Positions 29,801 through 38,988 of a stretch of 64,000 bases of DNA are shown here, one piece after another; the first letter of the stretch is position 1; every line of letters starts with the position of its first letter. Under the pieces are notes generated by a model that was not told the origin of the DNA, made no database searches, and saw nothing but the letters and a program-made list of their open reading frames with translations. The position numbers and the translations under genes are program-made. This DNA is from Thecamonas trahens ATCC 50062 (Eukaryota; Apusozoa; Apusomonadida; Apusomonadidae), in contig NW_013657670.1 in assembly GCF_000142905.1 (NCBI RefSeq), positions 1 to 64,000 of the forward strand, written 5' to 3'.

Positions 29801-30608
29801 TCAGGAGCGGGCCGGACGCTAGCGACAAGTTGAACGATGGAGCCGGAAAGAGCTCGAGCCGGGCCGGAGCCTCGACGACGACCGAGCCGCGCTCGGTGTT
29901 GGTGATGACGACGTAGATCCTGAGGAGGGTGGGGATGGCAGCCGGATGAAGGTCTCCAGCTTCGAACGGCTCTGTGTAGAACGGGGAGATATACAACGGG
30001 TTGGTTTTGGTCGGCCCGCGGGTGCCAAGGAAGTTGGTCACTGCGTACGGCGGCGATGACTTGCGGATCTCAAAGTCGCCCGGATCAAAGGTGCCGCCGC
30101 CGGTAAAGCTCACGGAGGCGCCGATCTTCTGGCCGACAAACGCAGTAGCCGGCGCGACAGAGATGTGACCGCTTGGCCTCGGACGGACGTCAAGCTGGAG
30201 CACGTTTGACGGATCAGAGACAAGGCCCGAGTCGAGGTAGTGGACAAAGGCGAGGCAGTCGTAGACGTCCACAACTGCGGACGCGGTGACGTTGTCGGCG
30301 GACCAGACCGTAGAGCCGATGACGATGTGCGTGAGGGCAGTGACATTGCCAAGCGTCTGTCCCACGCATGTGATGTTGAACGAGCATCCGCTTGGCGCTG
30401 GACAGGTGGATGAGATGGAGACGATGAGCGGGACCTTGTCGCCGGCCGTGACCAGGCGAGAAGTCTCTGATGATGAGCTGCGAAAGGTGAGAGTGGGCAA
30501 TGTGGCGGCCACAAGCGACGACTGCGAAGAGAGCACAAGCACAATGTGCATGCCTACTGCTACCATAACCAAAGTTCTACCCACCGCACCTCTGCTCCAC
30601 CCCGCCAT
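26802..30608 (-). CDS. Large type I membrane protein with repeated extracellular beta-domains
   Basis: The Met at 30608 is chosen because it starts a signal-peptide-like segment (GRTLVMVAVGMHIVLVLSSQSSLVAA). The 1268-residue product then has a very long Ser/Thr/Val-rich extracellular part with many NxT/S sites and repeated beta-sandwich-like units of about 90-100 residues. Recurring elements look like F.V.V.DA.G, SGG.PPF...V and ITARDALG, as in Ig/PKD/cadherin-like modules. A transmembrane helix lies near 1128-1152 (LIAVVAAVAGICLACIILGIVIAVC), followed by DDDDD. The 113-residue cytoplasmic tail has two SH3-ligand-like sites (LPPKPPPP and LPPKPVHVP) and two Tyr in acidic or small-residue contexts. 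A surface receptor or adhesion role is inferred; the repeat family is not named with confidence. Confidence 0.75.
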   Translation of the reverse strand: MAGWSRGAVGRTLVMVAVGMHIVLVLSSQSSLVAATLPTLTFRSSSSETSRLVTAGDKVPLIVSISSTCPAPSGCSFNITCVGQTLGNVTALTHIVIGSTVWSADNVTASAVVDVYDCLAFVHYLDSGLVSDPSNVLQLDVRPRPSGHISVAPATAFVGQKIGASVSFTGGGTFDPGDFEIRKSSPPYAVTNFLGTRGPTKTNPLYISPFYTEPFEAGDLHPAAIPTLLRIYVVITNTERGSVVVEAPARLELFPAPSFNLSLASGPLLTYSANASLVVSQLVFDTPSANLAIELVSLSNGSTVATASYTIAGPTPAPLDLVHNAVVPSSHWAPYSSWAFRVTITDGRGAEAAPVVSPAWQLVPPAAFSALTPATTTANVSTVVSTYLTAGGVLPINATLVIALPSGEAVWTSHHSIAAAADWIFLADVTLSVPEVYNVSVTGADALGVPMFALATNLVVNRPLSPGGGPATPDPVVATWTTTRTTAGTPAPLTVAFSGGTPPFALTIVAHAQASEPRAGNVTTLYSTIASLPATGLAVTFSDADVIALGSNVVFYVRVVDSVGAVLDIPANMSSVLSLALRPTIDTTGMSMTSQSLTSGALLNLTVGSVSGGHGVPSEFTYDVAIISFPSGVVLFSFPGLVLSPDGVVAVGPLPVASVTFANISITARDALGGLGHPLLLPLTLYPALIAGSMSAGRANITSVGADPLSVTIASASGGQPPYHASVWLERLDGERGLVTIVPITAAETTVLVPVPSTVGDYTLHSAVVDASGWTAPLVNASSVVTIVPRPLVDVVVPSLANTTAGVTITFSASVIHGIAPLMSAVVDVVDASAPGTVLVASAAAVELAPQSFIFSYDFAATPPLYNRASLVALALSVTDAHGAQSLSFVTPGAAIAPPVSITGLRLETVAGVDIVGGAVTAGLQLRAVADVDGGTGELAASVAVDGAVLVTGDAERGAAWRSSAWVAGTETDGQVDVAVTVRDALGSQGQATLAAVRINPQPSARVEVAGSGVRTVGESVVVSVVDAIGGTGSLAFDVSVEDVASSTTLNSSAAVGSAPGSVSLEVLAGYAAADDSVREIRFVARLTDALGAVAVRGGVSATVLVAPVSGRVAANASPPSGGGIDMTLIAVVAAVAGICLACIILGIVIAVCSGSDDDDDAHKPPEAAYGVNAALDADIAAYDFGAGAESDATSVGVADAEELLAAGDVPVAAATPRLFVHTTTLPPKPPPPIGFAGAALSRPTTTPGALPPKPVHVPSTTEIFGQQ

Positions 30609-31011
30609 GTGTCGCTCAACTGGCGTCGAGTGCAGTGCCGCTGTGCTGCGGCTCGGTCGCCGACTCGGTCTACCGAACAACCCTTTGTCAGCCGGCTATT
30701 TGGTTCGGCTGTGGGCGGATCGCCGGGTGGTTTGCCGAGGTGCAGGGGGGGGGGGGGGAGGGGGGAACAAAGCGATTGGGTGGGGTGGGCTACAGAATCC
30801 AGTAGACGCGATGCAGCTGCTGATGTCCACATGTACGTGCATGTATGGATGCGTAGTCATGTCGTGCAGGATCGGCTGTGTGGCAGACCGCACAGCGAAT
30901 CCTTCCCCGAGGTGCCGCTCATCAATGGAGGGCGGGTGGTCGGAACGCGGCAGTTGGCCGACAACGGTCCAAGCAGGCGACGGCGGGGCGGCAAGACCGC
31001 TCTTGGGCGGG
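30609..31011. other. Divergent promoter region
   Basis: This interval lies between the minus-strand membrane protein and the plus-strand YNI-motif gene and includes a G run near 30747-30760. Frames open upstream of 31012 give Cys/Met-rich, atypical translations, so the real 5' end of the next gene could include an upstream exon, but none is clear. Confidence 0.5.
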
Positions 31012-31944
31012 ATGTCACGCTTCCAGAAGTACGCACAACACCACGGGTACAACCGGTCGCCGGGTGGGCCATATGCACGGGCGACGCATGCGGGCGCGTC
31101 ACCTGTGCCGGAAGACCGGCAATGGGCGTCCGAGCTTGCGGCGTACGAGCGGTCGAGGTCGGCGCTCGGCTTCCGTCTTCCGAGCGAGACGCCGCATCGT
31201 GTGACGCATGCAGAGGTCAAGGCGGTCGAGGCTGCCTTCAATCCGCTGACCGGAAGGTACACCGATCCGGATCATGAGCTGGCCGTGCGGTCTCGGGAGC
31301 AGGCGGTGCGATCGCAGAAGGTGAGGACCTCGGGCGCTCTGGCCAAGCAGAGAGATCGGACACCGTACAACATCTTGTCCAACATTGATCACGGCGCGGC
31401 GGTAGCTTCGCCGACCGCAAGGCTCTCGCGGGCGGATCCGTATGGCCATGGCGGACAGAGCCCACCGCCGGCGGCCTTGCCCCCGCAGCACGCTGCCGGG
31501 CGGCGTTCGATCTCGGACCGATCGACGGCGCGAGTCTCGCCGCCGCGGGTGACTGCCAACCACAGCAACTACACCTACGACATTATCGGCGGCCAGCCGC
31601 TGGCGTCTGATGCCGAGCGGGTCTCGCCGCTGGTGCGGTCTGGTGCGCGACAGCCGCCACCACAGTACGGGTCCGGGAGAAGCGCGCCGGCCTCGCATCG
31701 CCATCCACCGCCGCCTCGCGCGCCTTCGCGGTCGTACAACATCCTCACCTGCGAGGAAGAGCGGTCGGCGCCGCGACGGGCTGGCCCAAGTCGCAGCCAC
31801 GACGGTAACATCGTGCTGCCGGCCAAGGGCAAGGCGCCCTTTCACACCTCGCAGTCGATTGTCGACTACAACATCATCACCGGCCGGTCGTCGTCCTCGC
31901 TTGGCACCCGCGGTGGCAAATACCGTCTGCCATACACACCGTAA
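31012..31944 (+). CDS. Protein with four spaced Y-N/D-I-I/L motifs
   Basis: A 310-residue frame from the ATG at 31012 (MSRFQKYAQHHGYNRSPGG). An in-frame ATG at 30925 is an alternative. The protein is basic and disordered, rich in Arg, Pro and Ser. Four copies of a short motif stand out: TPYNILSN (Tyr119), YTYDIIGG (Tyr189), RSYNILTCE (Tyr242) and VDYNIITGR (Tyr286). The order is preserved and the spacing shrinks (70, 53, 44 residues). It ends GGKYRLPYTP. Such short tyrosine motifs in a disordered chain suggest repeated docking sites, for example for a cytoskeletal or axonemal partner. No known family is recognised. Confidence 0.65.
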   Translation: MSRFQKYAQHHGYNRSPGGPYARATHAGASPVPEDRQWASELAAYERSRSALGFRLPSETPHRVTHAEVKAVEAAFNPLTGRYTDPDHELAVRSREQAVRSQKVRTSGALAKQRDRTPYNILSNIDHGAAVASPTARLSRADPYGHGGQSPPPAALPPQHAAGRRSISDRSTARVSPPRVTANHSNYTYDIIGGQPLASDAERVSPLVRSGARQPPPQYGSGRSAPASHRHPPPPRAPSRSYNILTCEEERSAPRRAGPSRSHDGNIVLPAKGKAPFHTSQSIVDYNIITGRSSSSLGTRGGKYRLPYTP

Positions 31945-32454
31945 TCGTCCGTCGACACCACGTGTTCTCACGCCTGTGGTCACGGAGAACCGCCGCCGGG
32001 CGCCCTCACGTTGTGCCCCCCCCTTAAACCCAAGCCAAGCCACCAACAGCACACAGCTCGACAGCCCACACCACAGCAGCAACAGGCACATGCCAGCCGA
32101 CATGGATGCCATCGGTTGCGATCTCGTGCCATGATGCACTCATCAAGATCCACGTCAGCGGACGTCAGCCTGAGCACGCGTCAGGCATTCGTCACCCGTC
32201 GAGTGGTGTCACGCGGTGAGGCCGACGGAAGAGGGGGTGGACGACAGGTCGTACGCAGCACACTCAACTCGCACGAGATCCTGTGTCTGTGGGAGGAGGA
32301 GGAGGAGGATGTTCAAGTCTCTCAAGTCTATGTTTTCTGGAAGCAAGGGAAGGGCGAGGAAGGGAGGGTGCATGGCGGTTCGCAGGCAGGGAGCTCGGCA
32401 TCGAGCGGGCGAGGTGGCGGCTCGGGTGCGTACACGCGACCACCGCCGGACGAT

Positions 32455-35292
32455 ATGGCGGATTCAACGGATGATATGCAACCGAATCCGAATCGCCTTT
32501 TGCATTGTGGTCTGCTTCCATCCATTACGGCTGCAGCATACGCTCCGCATGCCTCGCTCATCGCGCTCGGCTCGAGAGACGGCGCCATCAAGATCCTCGG
32601 GTGTCAGGGAGTCGAGCTGGCTCTGCTGCGCCCACCCATGCCGTGTCATGTGGCGGATCTGGTCTTTGTTGCTGCTGCAGCAGTTGGTGACGACTCGGGA
32701 TCGAGCTCGGTGTCTTCGCAGCTGCTGCTGGTCGCCGCTATCGGCTCCGAGCTGGTGGTGTGGGACGTGACCTCGCCGCAGGCCTCGCCCGAGGCCAAGG
32801 CGTATCCGACGCCGGACGGTGCACCAGTCAGCGCGCTTGCTTGTGGACTTGGATCACACTTTGTGTTTACAGGCAGCGTCCGCGGCGACGTCACGGTGTT
32901 TAACTGCGCCAAGCAGCGGTTCTCGCTGTACTCGATAGCGCTGGGTGTCGGCGCGATCTCGGTCCTTGCACCGAGCCCGGTCGACGATGGCGTGCTATGT
33001 GTCGGAACCGACGACGGAGTGGCAATGGTAGTCGAGCTGGCGTCCAAGACGCCGCGGATGCTAGCGGCACCGGCTACTGCGCCGGAGCACGGGCGGGTGA
33101 CAGCGATGGCTTGGCGCCGCGACGGGAAGCGGGTCGCGGTGGCGTACGCCGGGAGCACATCCAGCGCCTTGGCCGACTTTGGGATCAAGGGCTCGGGAAA
33201 AGACGTGCGCGTGTTCCCTATCGATGATGCCCGGGTGGTGGACCTCGCGTGGATTGTGCCAGACGAGATGGAGCGCGATGCACTGATGATGCTCACGCCG
33301 CGGCCGCGCGGAGGCGAGGGAGGAAACGGCGGCGTGGTGCGGATCATCCACGGGTTCTCGGCCGCCATGCCGGACGGCGCGCTTTTTGTGACGCACGGCC
33401 ACATCGACTCGATCGACCTTGCTGCGGGAGCGAGTAAGTTGTTGCCGATTGTGGGCGGTGAGGGTGGGTCCGAAGCCGGCGACGGCACAACGAGCGCCGC
33501 CGGCGTCTGGCCGGCCTCGCCGACCGAAATGCCGACAATGGTGGTGGTGACCGGGTCGACGCCGACGGCAGCGCTGGCGGTGCTGTGCGATGTGTCGGGA
33601 GGGAGCGCTGTGGCGGGCGGGAACCAGTACCTCGAGCTGCCGCTGCCGCGGTCGCTGGCGCTTGCGGCGGGCGGTGTGACGGCAACGTACTGTCTCGAGA
33701 ACGTCCCGCTCGAGCTTGTTTCGCATCTGTACCGGACCTCGCCGCGCGGGACGTATACAAGCCCACGTGACGAGTGGCCGCTGGTGGGTGGCGCGCTGGG
33801 ACAGGGGCTGGCCGGCGAGGCGTCAGTCGGGGCGCGGCTGCTTGTCACCGGACACTCGAGCGGCGTGGTGAGCGTGTGGGACGTGACAACGCCTGCGCTT
33901 TGCGAGCTCAGCACGCTCAATGTCAACATGGCATGCCCGACGATGCCGATGGACGCGCGTGTTGTGGGCCTTGCGGCGGCATGCTCGACTGATGGCACGC
34001 TCTGCCTCGCCGTGCTCTGCGGCTCGGGCGAAATCTACCTCGTGGGCGTGTGCACGAGTCTCAGCGATGACGACGAGCCCGCGCGGCATGTGGTAGCTCG
34101 ATACACCTGCGACGGCGAGCTGAGCGAGGCCGAAGAGGTGGTCGACGTGGTGCCGGCGGATGTTGGGCTGCTTGTGCGCGGCGTGGTTTGCCCCGACGGC
34201 ACGAGCGACAACCGGTGCTCTGTGGTTGCGCTTGACACCAAAGGCGAGCATCTCGCGCTCGGGCTGCTCTCAGGCGCGGTGGTTGTCGTGGCTGTGGCAA
34301 CGCTGTCGCTTGAGGCGGTCGGGGTGGCGGCGAGCGTAGCAGAGGCACGGGCGACGGCTGTGGCGTTTGTGCGGGCGCCTGGCGACGCGCCGCTGGTGCT
34401 TGCAGCGGGAGGCTCGTCGGGCGAGGCGATTGTGTTGCCTGTTGCAGGCGAGGCGGGGGCGGTGGTGCGCTTGCCGCGGGAGGGCAAGGCATCGGGCGGG
34501 GTGACCGGCGTGCACGTGGTCGGCGACGAGGCGCGCCACCTTGCGGTAGTGTGTGAGCACGAGATACGGATGTACGCTTGGAACGAGGCCAGTACGCTGG
34601 ACCTTATCTTTACGCGGCTGGCCAAGCCGACGACCTCGCTGGTGTTTTCTGCGGTGGTCCGTGATGGCGAGCACGGCGGGGCCGGGCTTGTTGCGGTGAG
34701 CAGCAGCGGGGCGGTGTACGTGCTCTCGCTCCTTACGCTCCATCTTGTGCTCCGCGACTCGCTCGAAGCGATTGTGGAGCGACCGGTGACGCGCAGCGTG
34801 ACTGAGACCGGGCTCTGCGCCGCGGGCGACGGGCACCTGGCGGTGGTGCTCGACTCGGGCGAGCTCGTCCATGTTGGCTTGTTTGGCGAGAGGCGCGGGC
34901 TGCTGGGCCTTCCGGCGAGCGGACCGTATGTACAGGCGGCAGCGCTACCGGCGCGGCCAAAGCGCAAGGGCTTCTTCAAGTCGCTTCTGGGCGGAAAGTC
35001 CGAGTCGGGCGTGTCTCCCGAGCTCGAGGAGCTGCTCGGCCCTGTGGCGAGTGATGCGGCCACGGACGAGGCCGCGGGCGACGACGAGAGCAGGGCGGCG
35101 TCACGACCGGCAACCTCAGCCGAGGTCAAGCGGATGATGGCCGAGAACCGGAACAAGCTTGCAGAGCGCGGCGAGAAGATGGAGCAGCTCGGCGAGCAGA
35201 CGGCAGAGATGGCGGAGAACGCGCGGCAGATGGAGGCGTCAATCGCCGAGTACGTCCGCGAGCAAGAGAACAAGAAGTGGTGGCAGCTTTGA
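32455..35292 (+). CDS. Tomosyn/Lgl-family SNARE regulator (STXBP5-like)
   Basis: From the in-frame ATG at 32455 the product is 945 residues. The start of the double beta-propeller is recognisable (LLHCGLLPSITAAAYAPH, then IALGSRDGAIKILG.QGVE), matching Lgl/tomosyn N termini. WD-like blades follow, such as VTGHSSGVVSVWDVTTP. After a basic loop (KRKGFFKSLLGGK) the last about 55 residues form an R-SNARE-like coiled coil (from EVKRMMAENRNKLAERGEKM, with Arg at the zero layer) ending NKKWWQL, very like tomosyn's end. Tomosyns bind syntaxin/SNAP-25 Q-SNAREs and inhibit vesicle fusion. The 5' end is uncertain. A better-looking N terminus, MFKSLKSMFSGSKG at 32309, is in another frame; joining it needs an unrecognised intron or a base error, and the only frame-correct GTAC..CAG pair (32430-32536) would delete conserved residues. 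Confidence 0.85.
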   Translation: MADSTDDMQPNPNRLLHCGLLPSITAAAYAPHASLIALGSRDGAIKILGCQGVELALLRPPMPCHVADLVFVAAAAVGDDSGSSSVSSQLLLVAAIGSELVVWDVTSPQASPEAKAYPTPDGAPVSALACGLGSHFVFTGSVRGDVTVFNCAKQRFSLYSIALGVGAISVLAPSPVDDGVLCVGTDDGVAMVVELASKTPRMLAAPATAPEHGRVTAMAWRRDGKRVAVAYAGSTSSALADFGIKGSGKDVRVFPIDDARVVDLAWIVPDEMERDALMMLTPRPRGGEGGNGGVVRIIHGFSAAMPDGALFVTHGHIDSIDLAAGASKLLPIVGGEGGSEAGDGTTSAAGVWPASPTEMPTMVVVTGSTPTAALAVLCDVSGGSAVAGGNQYLELPLPRSLALAAGGVTATYCLENVPLELVSHLYRTSPRGTYTSPRDEWPLVGGALGQGLAGEASVGARLLVTGHSSGVVSVWDVTTPALCELSTLNVNMACPTMPMDARVVGLAAACSTDGTLCLAVLCGSGEIYLVGVCTSLSDDDEPARHVVARYTCDGELSEAEEVVDVVPADVGLLVRGVVCPDGTSDNRCSVVALDTKGEHLALGLLSGAVVVVAVATLSLEAVGVAASVAEARATAVAFVRAPGDAPLVLAAGGSSGEAIVLPVAGEAGAVVRLPREGKASGGVTGVHVVGDEARHLAVVCEHEIRMYAWNEASTLDLIFTRLAKPTTSLVFSAVVRDGEHGGAGLVAVSSSGAVYVLSLLTLHLVLRDSLEAIVERPVTRSVTETGLCAAGDGHLAVVLDSGELVHVGLFGERRGLLGLPASGPYVQAAALPARPKRKGFFKSLLGGKSESGVSPELEELLGPVASDAATDEAAGDDESRAASRPATSAEVKRMMAENRNKLAERGEKMEQLGEQTAEMAENARQMEASIAEYVREQENKKWWQL

Positions 35293-35891
35293 GCGGCAAG
35301 CCTGAACCCTTAACGGTACGGTCGTTCAGACGCGTTGTCGCATGGTGAGGGGCTTGTTGTTGACGACCCCGAGGACCGAGAAGGAGAGCATCACAGAGCT
35401 GAACACAGCAGCCGGGCGGGAGAGCGCGAGGACGTCTTGCGACGGACGAGCTTGCCGGTCGGCGTGGCAGCGCAAGTGGTGGCACGCCATCTTGTACTGG
35501 ATTCTGGACGCCGCTCCTCATCAACACGTACGCGCTCTACGCTGACGCGAGCCCACGCCCCGCCATGACTCGCTTGGCTTTTCTCTACAACATCATCGAC
35601 GCCCACGCCGCCGACGCCGGCGCCGTCAGCTCCCTCTGCGGCGGCTGCTTGTCATCACCACATTCCCCAACAAGCCGCTCTACGACGCGACTGCCTCGCC
35701 TGCCCGAAACTCCATGGTAAGCGATCGCGGCCACAGACCTTTTGCGCCGCGCGCGGCGTCCATCTCTGCATCGCCGACTGTGTTCTGTTGTGGCAGCCAG
35801 TAACACATTGTACTACTCTTTTACAACAATTCATGGACGTTGCGACGTCTGTGGAGCGTCGCCCGGAGCGCGGCTTGCGCGATGAAAAGCC
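35293..35891. other. Intergenic region with transposase relic
   Basis: About 600 bp separate the tomosyn-like and NDUFAF7-like genes. A TTAA occurs at 35309-35312. The middle contains the broken piggyBac-like coding remnant listed separately. The rest shows no gene. Confidence 0.5.
35468..35622 (+). pseudogene. Possible piggyBac-type transposase remnant
   Basis: One frame reads QRKWWHAILYWILDAA, and after one extra C at about 35516 the next frame continues LINTYALYADASPRP then TRLAFLYNIIDA. The pattern KWW..I..WLLD.A..NAY.LY is characteristic of the C-terminal part of piggyBac (DDE_Tnp_1_7) transposases. No intact upstream catalytic domain is found within the intergenic space, so only a decayed tail remains. 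Evidence is one short pattern across a frameshift, so the call is tentative. Confidence 0.4.
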
Positions 35892-37296
35892 TTAAAGCGA
35901 CGGCAGCGCGTTGCGCGAGCCGAAGAACAGCGCCTTGTAGATGGAGCCCATGGCGTCGGGCGCGACGAGGCGCTCCACGCCCGGGATGATGTCGTCTGCT
36001 GACGCACCAGCAGCGAGAAGGGTCTCGGTCCGGGCGGCGATGCCGAGCTTCTGGAGAGCGACGCCCTGGTCGAGGAGAGGGGCAACGGCGAGCGCGTCCG
36101 AGCTCGCGGTGAGAACCTTGGCCAAGGTGCCAAAGTCGACGTCGGCGGTGAGATCGGCGTCGCCGGGATGGTCGAGGAATGAAGTGAGGACGGCATGGTC
36201 CTTGATGGCGCGGAGCGAGGCTGGGACCGGCGAGGCCCAGCCGTAGTCGATGATGGCGCCGGCAAAGGCAGGCGCCGGCGCCGCGGCGAGAACGCGGGCC
36301 AGCTCCTTGGCGGCGGCCCATGAGTCGGGCGAGATCTCGATGCCATCGCCGTCGACAACCGGCACCGAGCCGTCATCGACAACCATAGAGCAGGCGAGTG
36401 TCGGCGCGTCGGAGAGCGTCAGCGTCAGCGCGTCGCCGCTTGGGTCGAGGCCGACCAGCCGCTCGCGCCAGGCGCCGTCGACTCGCAGCAGCTGATGGAC
36501 CGGGAGCGCATCGAAGAACTCATTGGCGACGACGTAGATTGGTGCTCCGTCGGCAAAGGCGCCTTCCAGCTCGCGGACAGAGTCGTACCACGCTACAGAT
36601 GCGATGGCGGAGCGTTCCGATCCCGAGGTGGCGCGCGGACCTGACGGCGTCTCGCGCGATCCACGCTTGGCTCGCTCCCTCCGCGCGGCAGCTTCGGTCC
36701 GCGAGACCTTACCTCTGCGGGCGGAGCGGCGGCGAGAGTTTGGTTGAGCAGCAGACGCAGACGCAGCCGGAGCGTGGCGGGCACCGAGCGCTTTGGCCGC
36801 GATCCCGAGAGAAACGGCGAGGCCTCGACAAGGTGGACGTGGATCGAGTCCTGCGGGAGCTTTGCGATCTTTGCAGCAGCGCGAAGAAGATCGGAAGCCA
36901 GAGTGCCACGACCAGGACCAAGCTCGACGTAGTGAAGCACAGGCGTAGCAGCAGGAGCAGCAGTAGTCGCAGCAGGAGCGAGATGATCCGCCAGAGCGTG
37001 AATGCCGTAGACAGCGAGCGAGTCGGCAAATAGCTGAGAGACTTCGGGTGCGGTGACAAAGTCGCCGGCGGCGCCAAACACGTCCTGCTTGGCGTAGTAA
37101 CCCAGTGTAGGATGTGTGAGGCATGTTCGCATGTATGCTGCCAGAGGGAGTGGCCCTGCGAGCTTGATGGCCTTTGCAGCAGAGGGAGGAGGGCCATGGC
37201 GGCGCGTTGAGTGGCCGGCGGGGATGGGCAAAGTGGCTGGGGCGGCAGGACGTGGCGAGGGGGACAGGCAGGCGGGGTGGTGATCTGTGTTAACAT
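35892..37296 (-). CDS. NDUFAF7: NDUFAF7/MidA-type protein arginine methyltransferase
   Basis: Conserved blocks of the MidA/NDUFAF7 family occur in order: PLPLAAYMRTCLTHPTLGYY, DVFGAAGDFVTAPEVSQLF, HYVELGPGRGTLASDLL (SAM-binding), VHLVEASPFL, AWYDSV, VVANEFFDALPVHQ, AGAIIDYGW, LTADVDFGTLAKVL and LGIAART. NDUFAF7 dimethylates an arginine of complex I subunit NDUFS2 in mitochondria. The N-terminal half and C-terminal half lie in different minus frames. An intron with donor GTAAGG at 36712 and end near 36651 (CGCGAG) restores the frame but its acceptor is poor; other short introns also fit. The 5' end is unresolved: ATGs at 37296 and 37197 are in another frame and would need a further splice, and the first in-frame Met (AYMRTCLTH) would lack a transit peptide. 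Confidence 0.8.
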
Positions 37297-37325
37297 CGGG
37301 GCTAGCGATGGGTGATGGAGCGCGG

Positions 37326-38291
37326 CTAGAGTCGAGCAAGCGCAACAAGAGTGACGAGGCCAGTGTTGAGCACCTCGTGGCCGCGATGGGCAAAGTTGAG
37401 GACGAGCGAGAGGGTGGCGGCAGCGAGGTCGACGTGGGCGAGGACGGCGAGGGCGGCGCCGGTGGAGACGGCCATGAGCAGGCCGTTGATGACGAGATGG
37501 ACCGACTGCGCCATGTAGCGCTTGCGGACAAGGGTCTGGAGGAAAAACTCGAGGACATAGGCGGTGTTGAGGGCGAGCCAGTAGTAGGGGAAGGCGCGAT
37601 GAGAGGCGAGGGCGAGTCCGTTCACAGCGAGCGAGACGTTGAGCCCATGGAGAAGCGCGTGCTTGTACAGCAGGTACTGGGCCTTCTTGACCCGGTACAT
37701 GACAGGAACGAGCGGCGATTCGGCTGCTGCAGCCGCATCGGTCTGGTAGTTGTCGGAGAACGAGTTGACCGGGAAGAGCGGGCGAAGGAGCCAGAGGCAG
37801 GTGATGGCAGCAAGTGCGATGAGGCGCGCGCTGAGTGGCCAAGCCGGAACAAGAGCGATGAAGACAGCCTGTGCCAGGTTGAGCAGCTGGTAGAAGACGT
37901 GCTCCACCATCTCGGCGGTGGTCACCACCGCCCGCTCCGACAACGTGCCCGAGGCGGCGTTGGCGATCCGGGCCTCGTCATGGGCGGCGGCAAAGTCTGC
38001 AGCGGCTGCTGCTGTTGTGGCACAGCCGAGGAGGCCCAACACCACGTTGTACGCCGTGGAATACTCTTTGATCATCTCCTCCTTCACCTGTGGCATCGGA
38101 GCCAGTAGCATCATCCATCCCAGACTCAGATGCATCAGCAGCGCACCGCCGAGCAGTCGGTGACGGCGGGCGTAGCGGCGGACAAACATGGAGGGATGGC
38201 GGGCGATGGCCAGGACCACAGGTGCGGCAAAGGCGAGCATGGCGTAGGGCACGCTCTTCTCGAACATGTTCCATGCCCATGTGGGTGTCAT
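37326..38291 (-). CDS. Multi-pass membrane protein of unknown function
   Basis: The product is 321 residues from the ATG at 38291 (MTPTWAWNMFEKSVPYAML). It has about seven hydrophobic helices: near residues 15-30, 48-65, 83-100, 130-150, 157-172, 217-232 and 240-310. Hydrophilic links are short, such as RRYARRHRLLG and NSFSDNYQTD. Spacing suggests a compact 6-8 TM protein of the endomembrane system. No catalytic motif is seen and the family is not recognised. It is followed at about 30 bp by the NDUFAF7-like gene on the same strand. A strong C-run (coding strand) lies just upstream of its start. Confidence 0.75.
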   Translation of the reverse strand: MTPTWAWNMFEKSVPYAMLAFAAPVVLAIARHPSMFVRRYARRHRLLGGALLMHLSLGWMMLLAPMPQVKEEMIKEYSTAYNVVLGLLGCATTAAAAADFAAAHDEARIANAASGTLSERAVVTTAEMVEHVFYQLLNLAQAVFIALVPAWPLSARLIALAAITCLWLLRPLFPVNSFSDNYQTDAAAAAESPLVPVMYRVKKAQYLLYKHALLHGLNVSLAVNGLALASHRAFPYYWLALNTAYVLEFFLQTLVRKRYMAQSVHLVINGLLMAVSTGAALAVLAHVDLAAATLSLVLNFAHRGHEVLNTGLVTLVALARL

Positions 38292-38988
38292 GGGCAGGCT
38301 GGGGCTGGGGTGAGGTGGAGTGGGGTGGTGGGAGTGGGAGAGGGGGAGAGGGGGAGAGGGGGTGGGGGAGGGGGGGGGGGGGGGGGCGTACCGGACCTGC
38401 GTCATGCATGTGTGAGGGTCACGGTGATGGTTTGGGGGCTGCCTGTGTGTGTGTGCGAGGCAGATGTGGGGAGGGGAGAGTAGGGAGGGGGTTGTGAGAG
38501 CTTCATGGGCATCGCAATGATGATCGAGGGTCGAGATGCGCATGGACGATCCGTGCTGATGGCGGGGGTGGGTTGCGAGGCGCAGGACGTCAGGCGTGGA
38601 GCATGGAGCGCAAGAGGCCGCGACGGTGGGCGAGGAGGGCAGCGCAGCGTGCTGTGATGGCTGCGGCGACCAAGGGCAAGCCGGGAGGGAGTGCACCAGT
38701 CTACCGAGAGAGGACAAGAAGGGCGCGTGTCTGGTGACTGGATGCAGCGCGCAGCAGCAGATGAGCAGAGGGTGTTGCTCGAGAGAACGAGGGCGCACGC
38801 GGAGAAGTGGGCCAGGGCTGGCGGAGGACGGGCGAGTGGCCGGGCGAGCGCGACACGGAGCGACGGGAGGGTGTCGGTGAGGGGGGGGGGTGGAGAATGG
38901 GGATAGCGAGAGGTAGAACAAAGGTATGAAGCAGACAAGTAGATGTGGCGAGAGGTTAACATGTCGCGAAGGATGAGAATGATGTGGT
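38292..38988. other. Intergenic region, simple-sequence rich
   Basis: About 700 bp follow the membrane protein start. The first 110 bp are G-rich on the plus strand with a run of about 17 Gs at about 38370-38386. The remainder is purine-rich without a conserved frame. No RNA gene is recognised. Confidence 0.6.
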
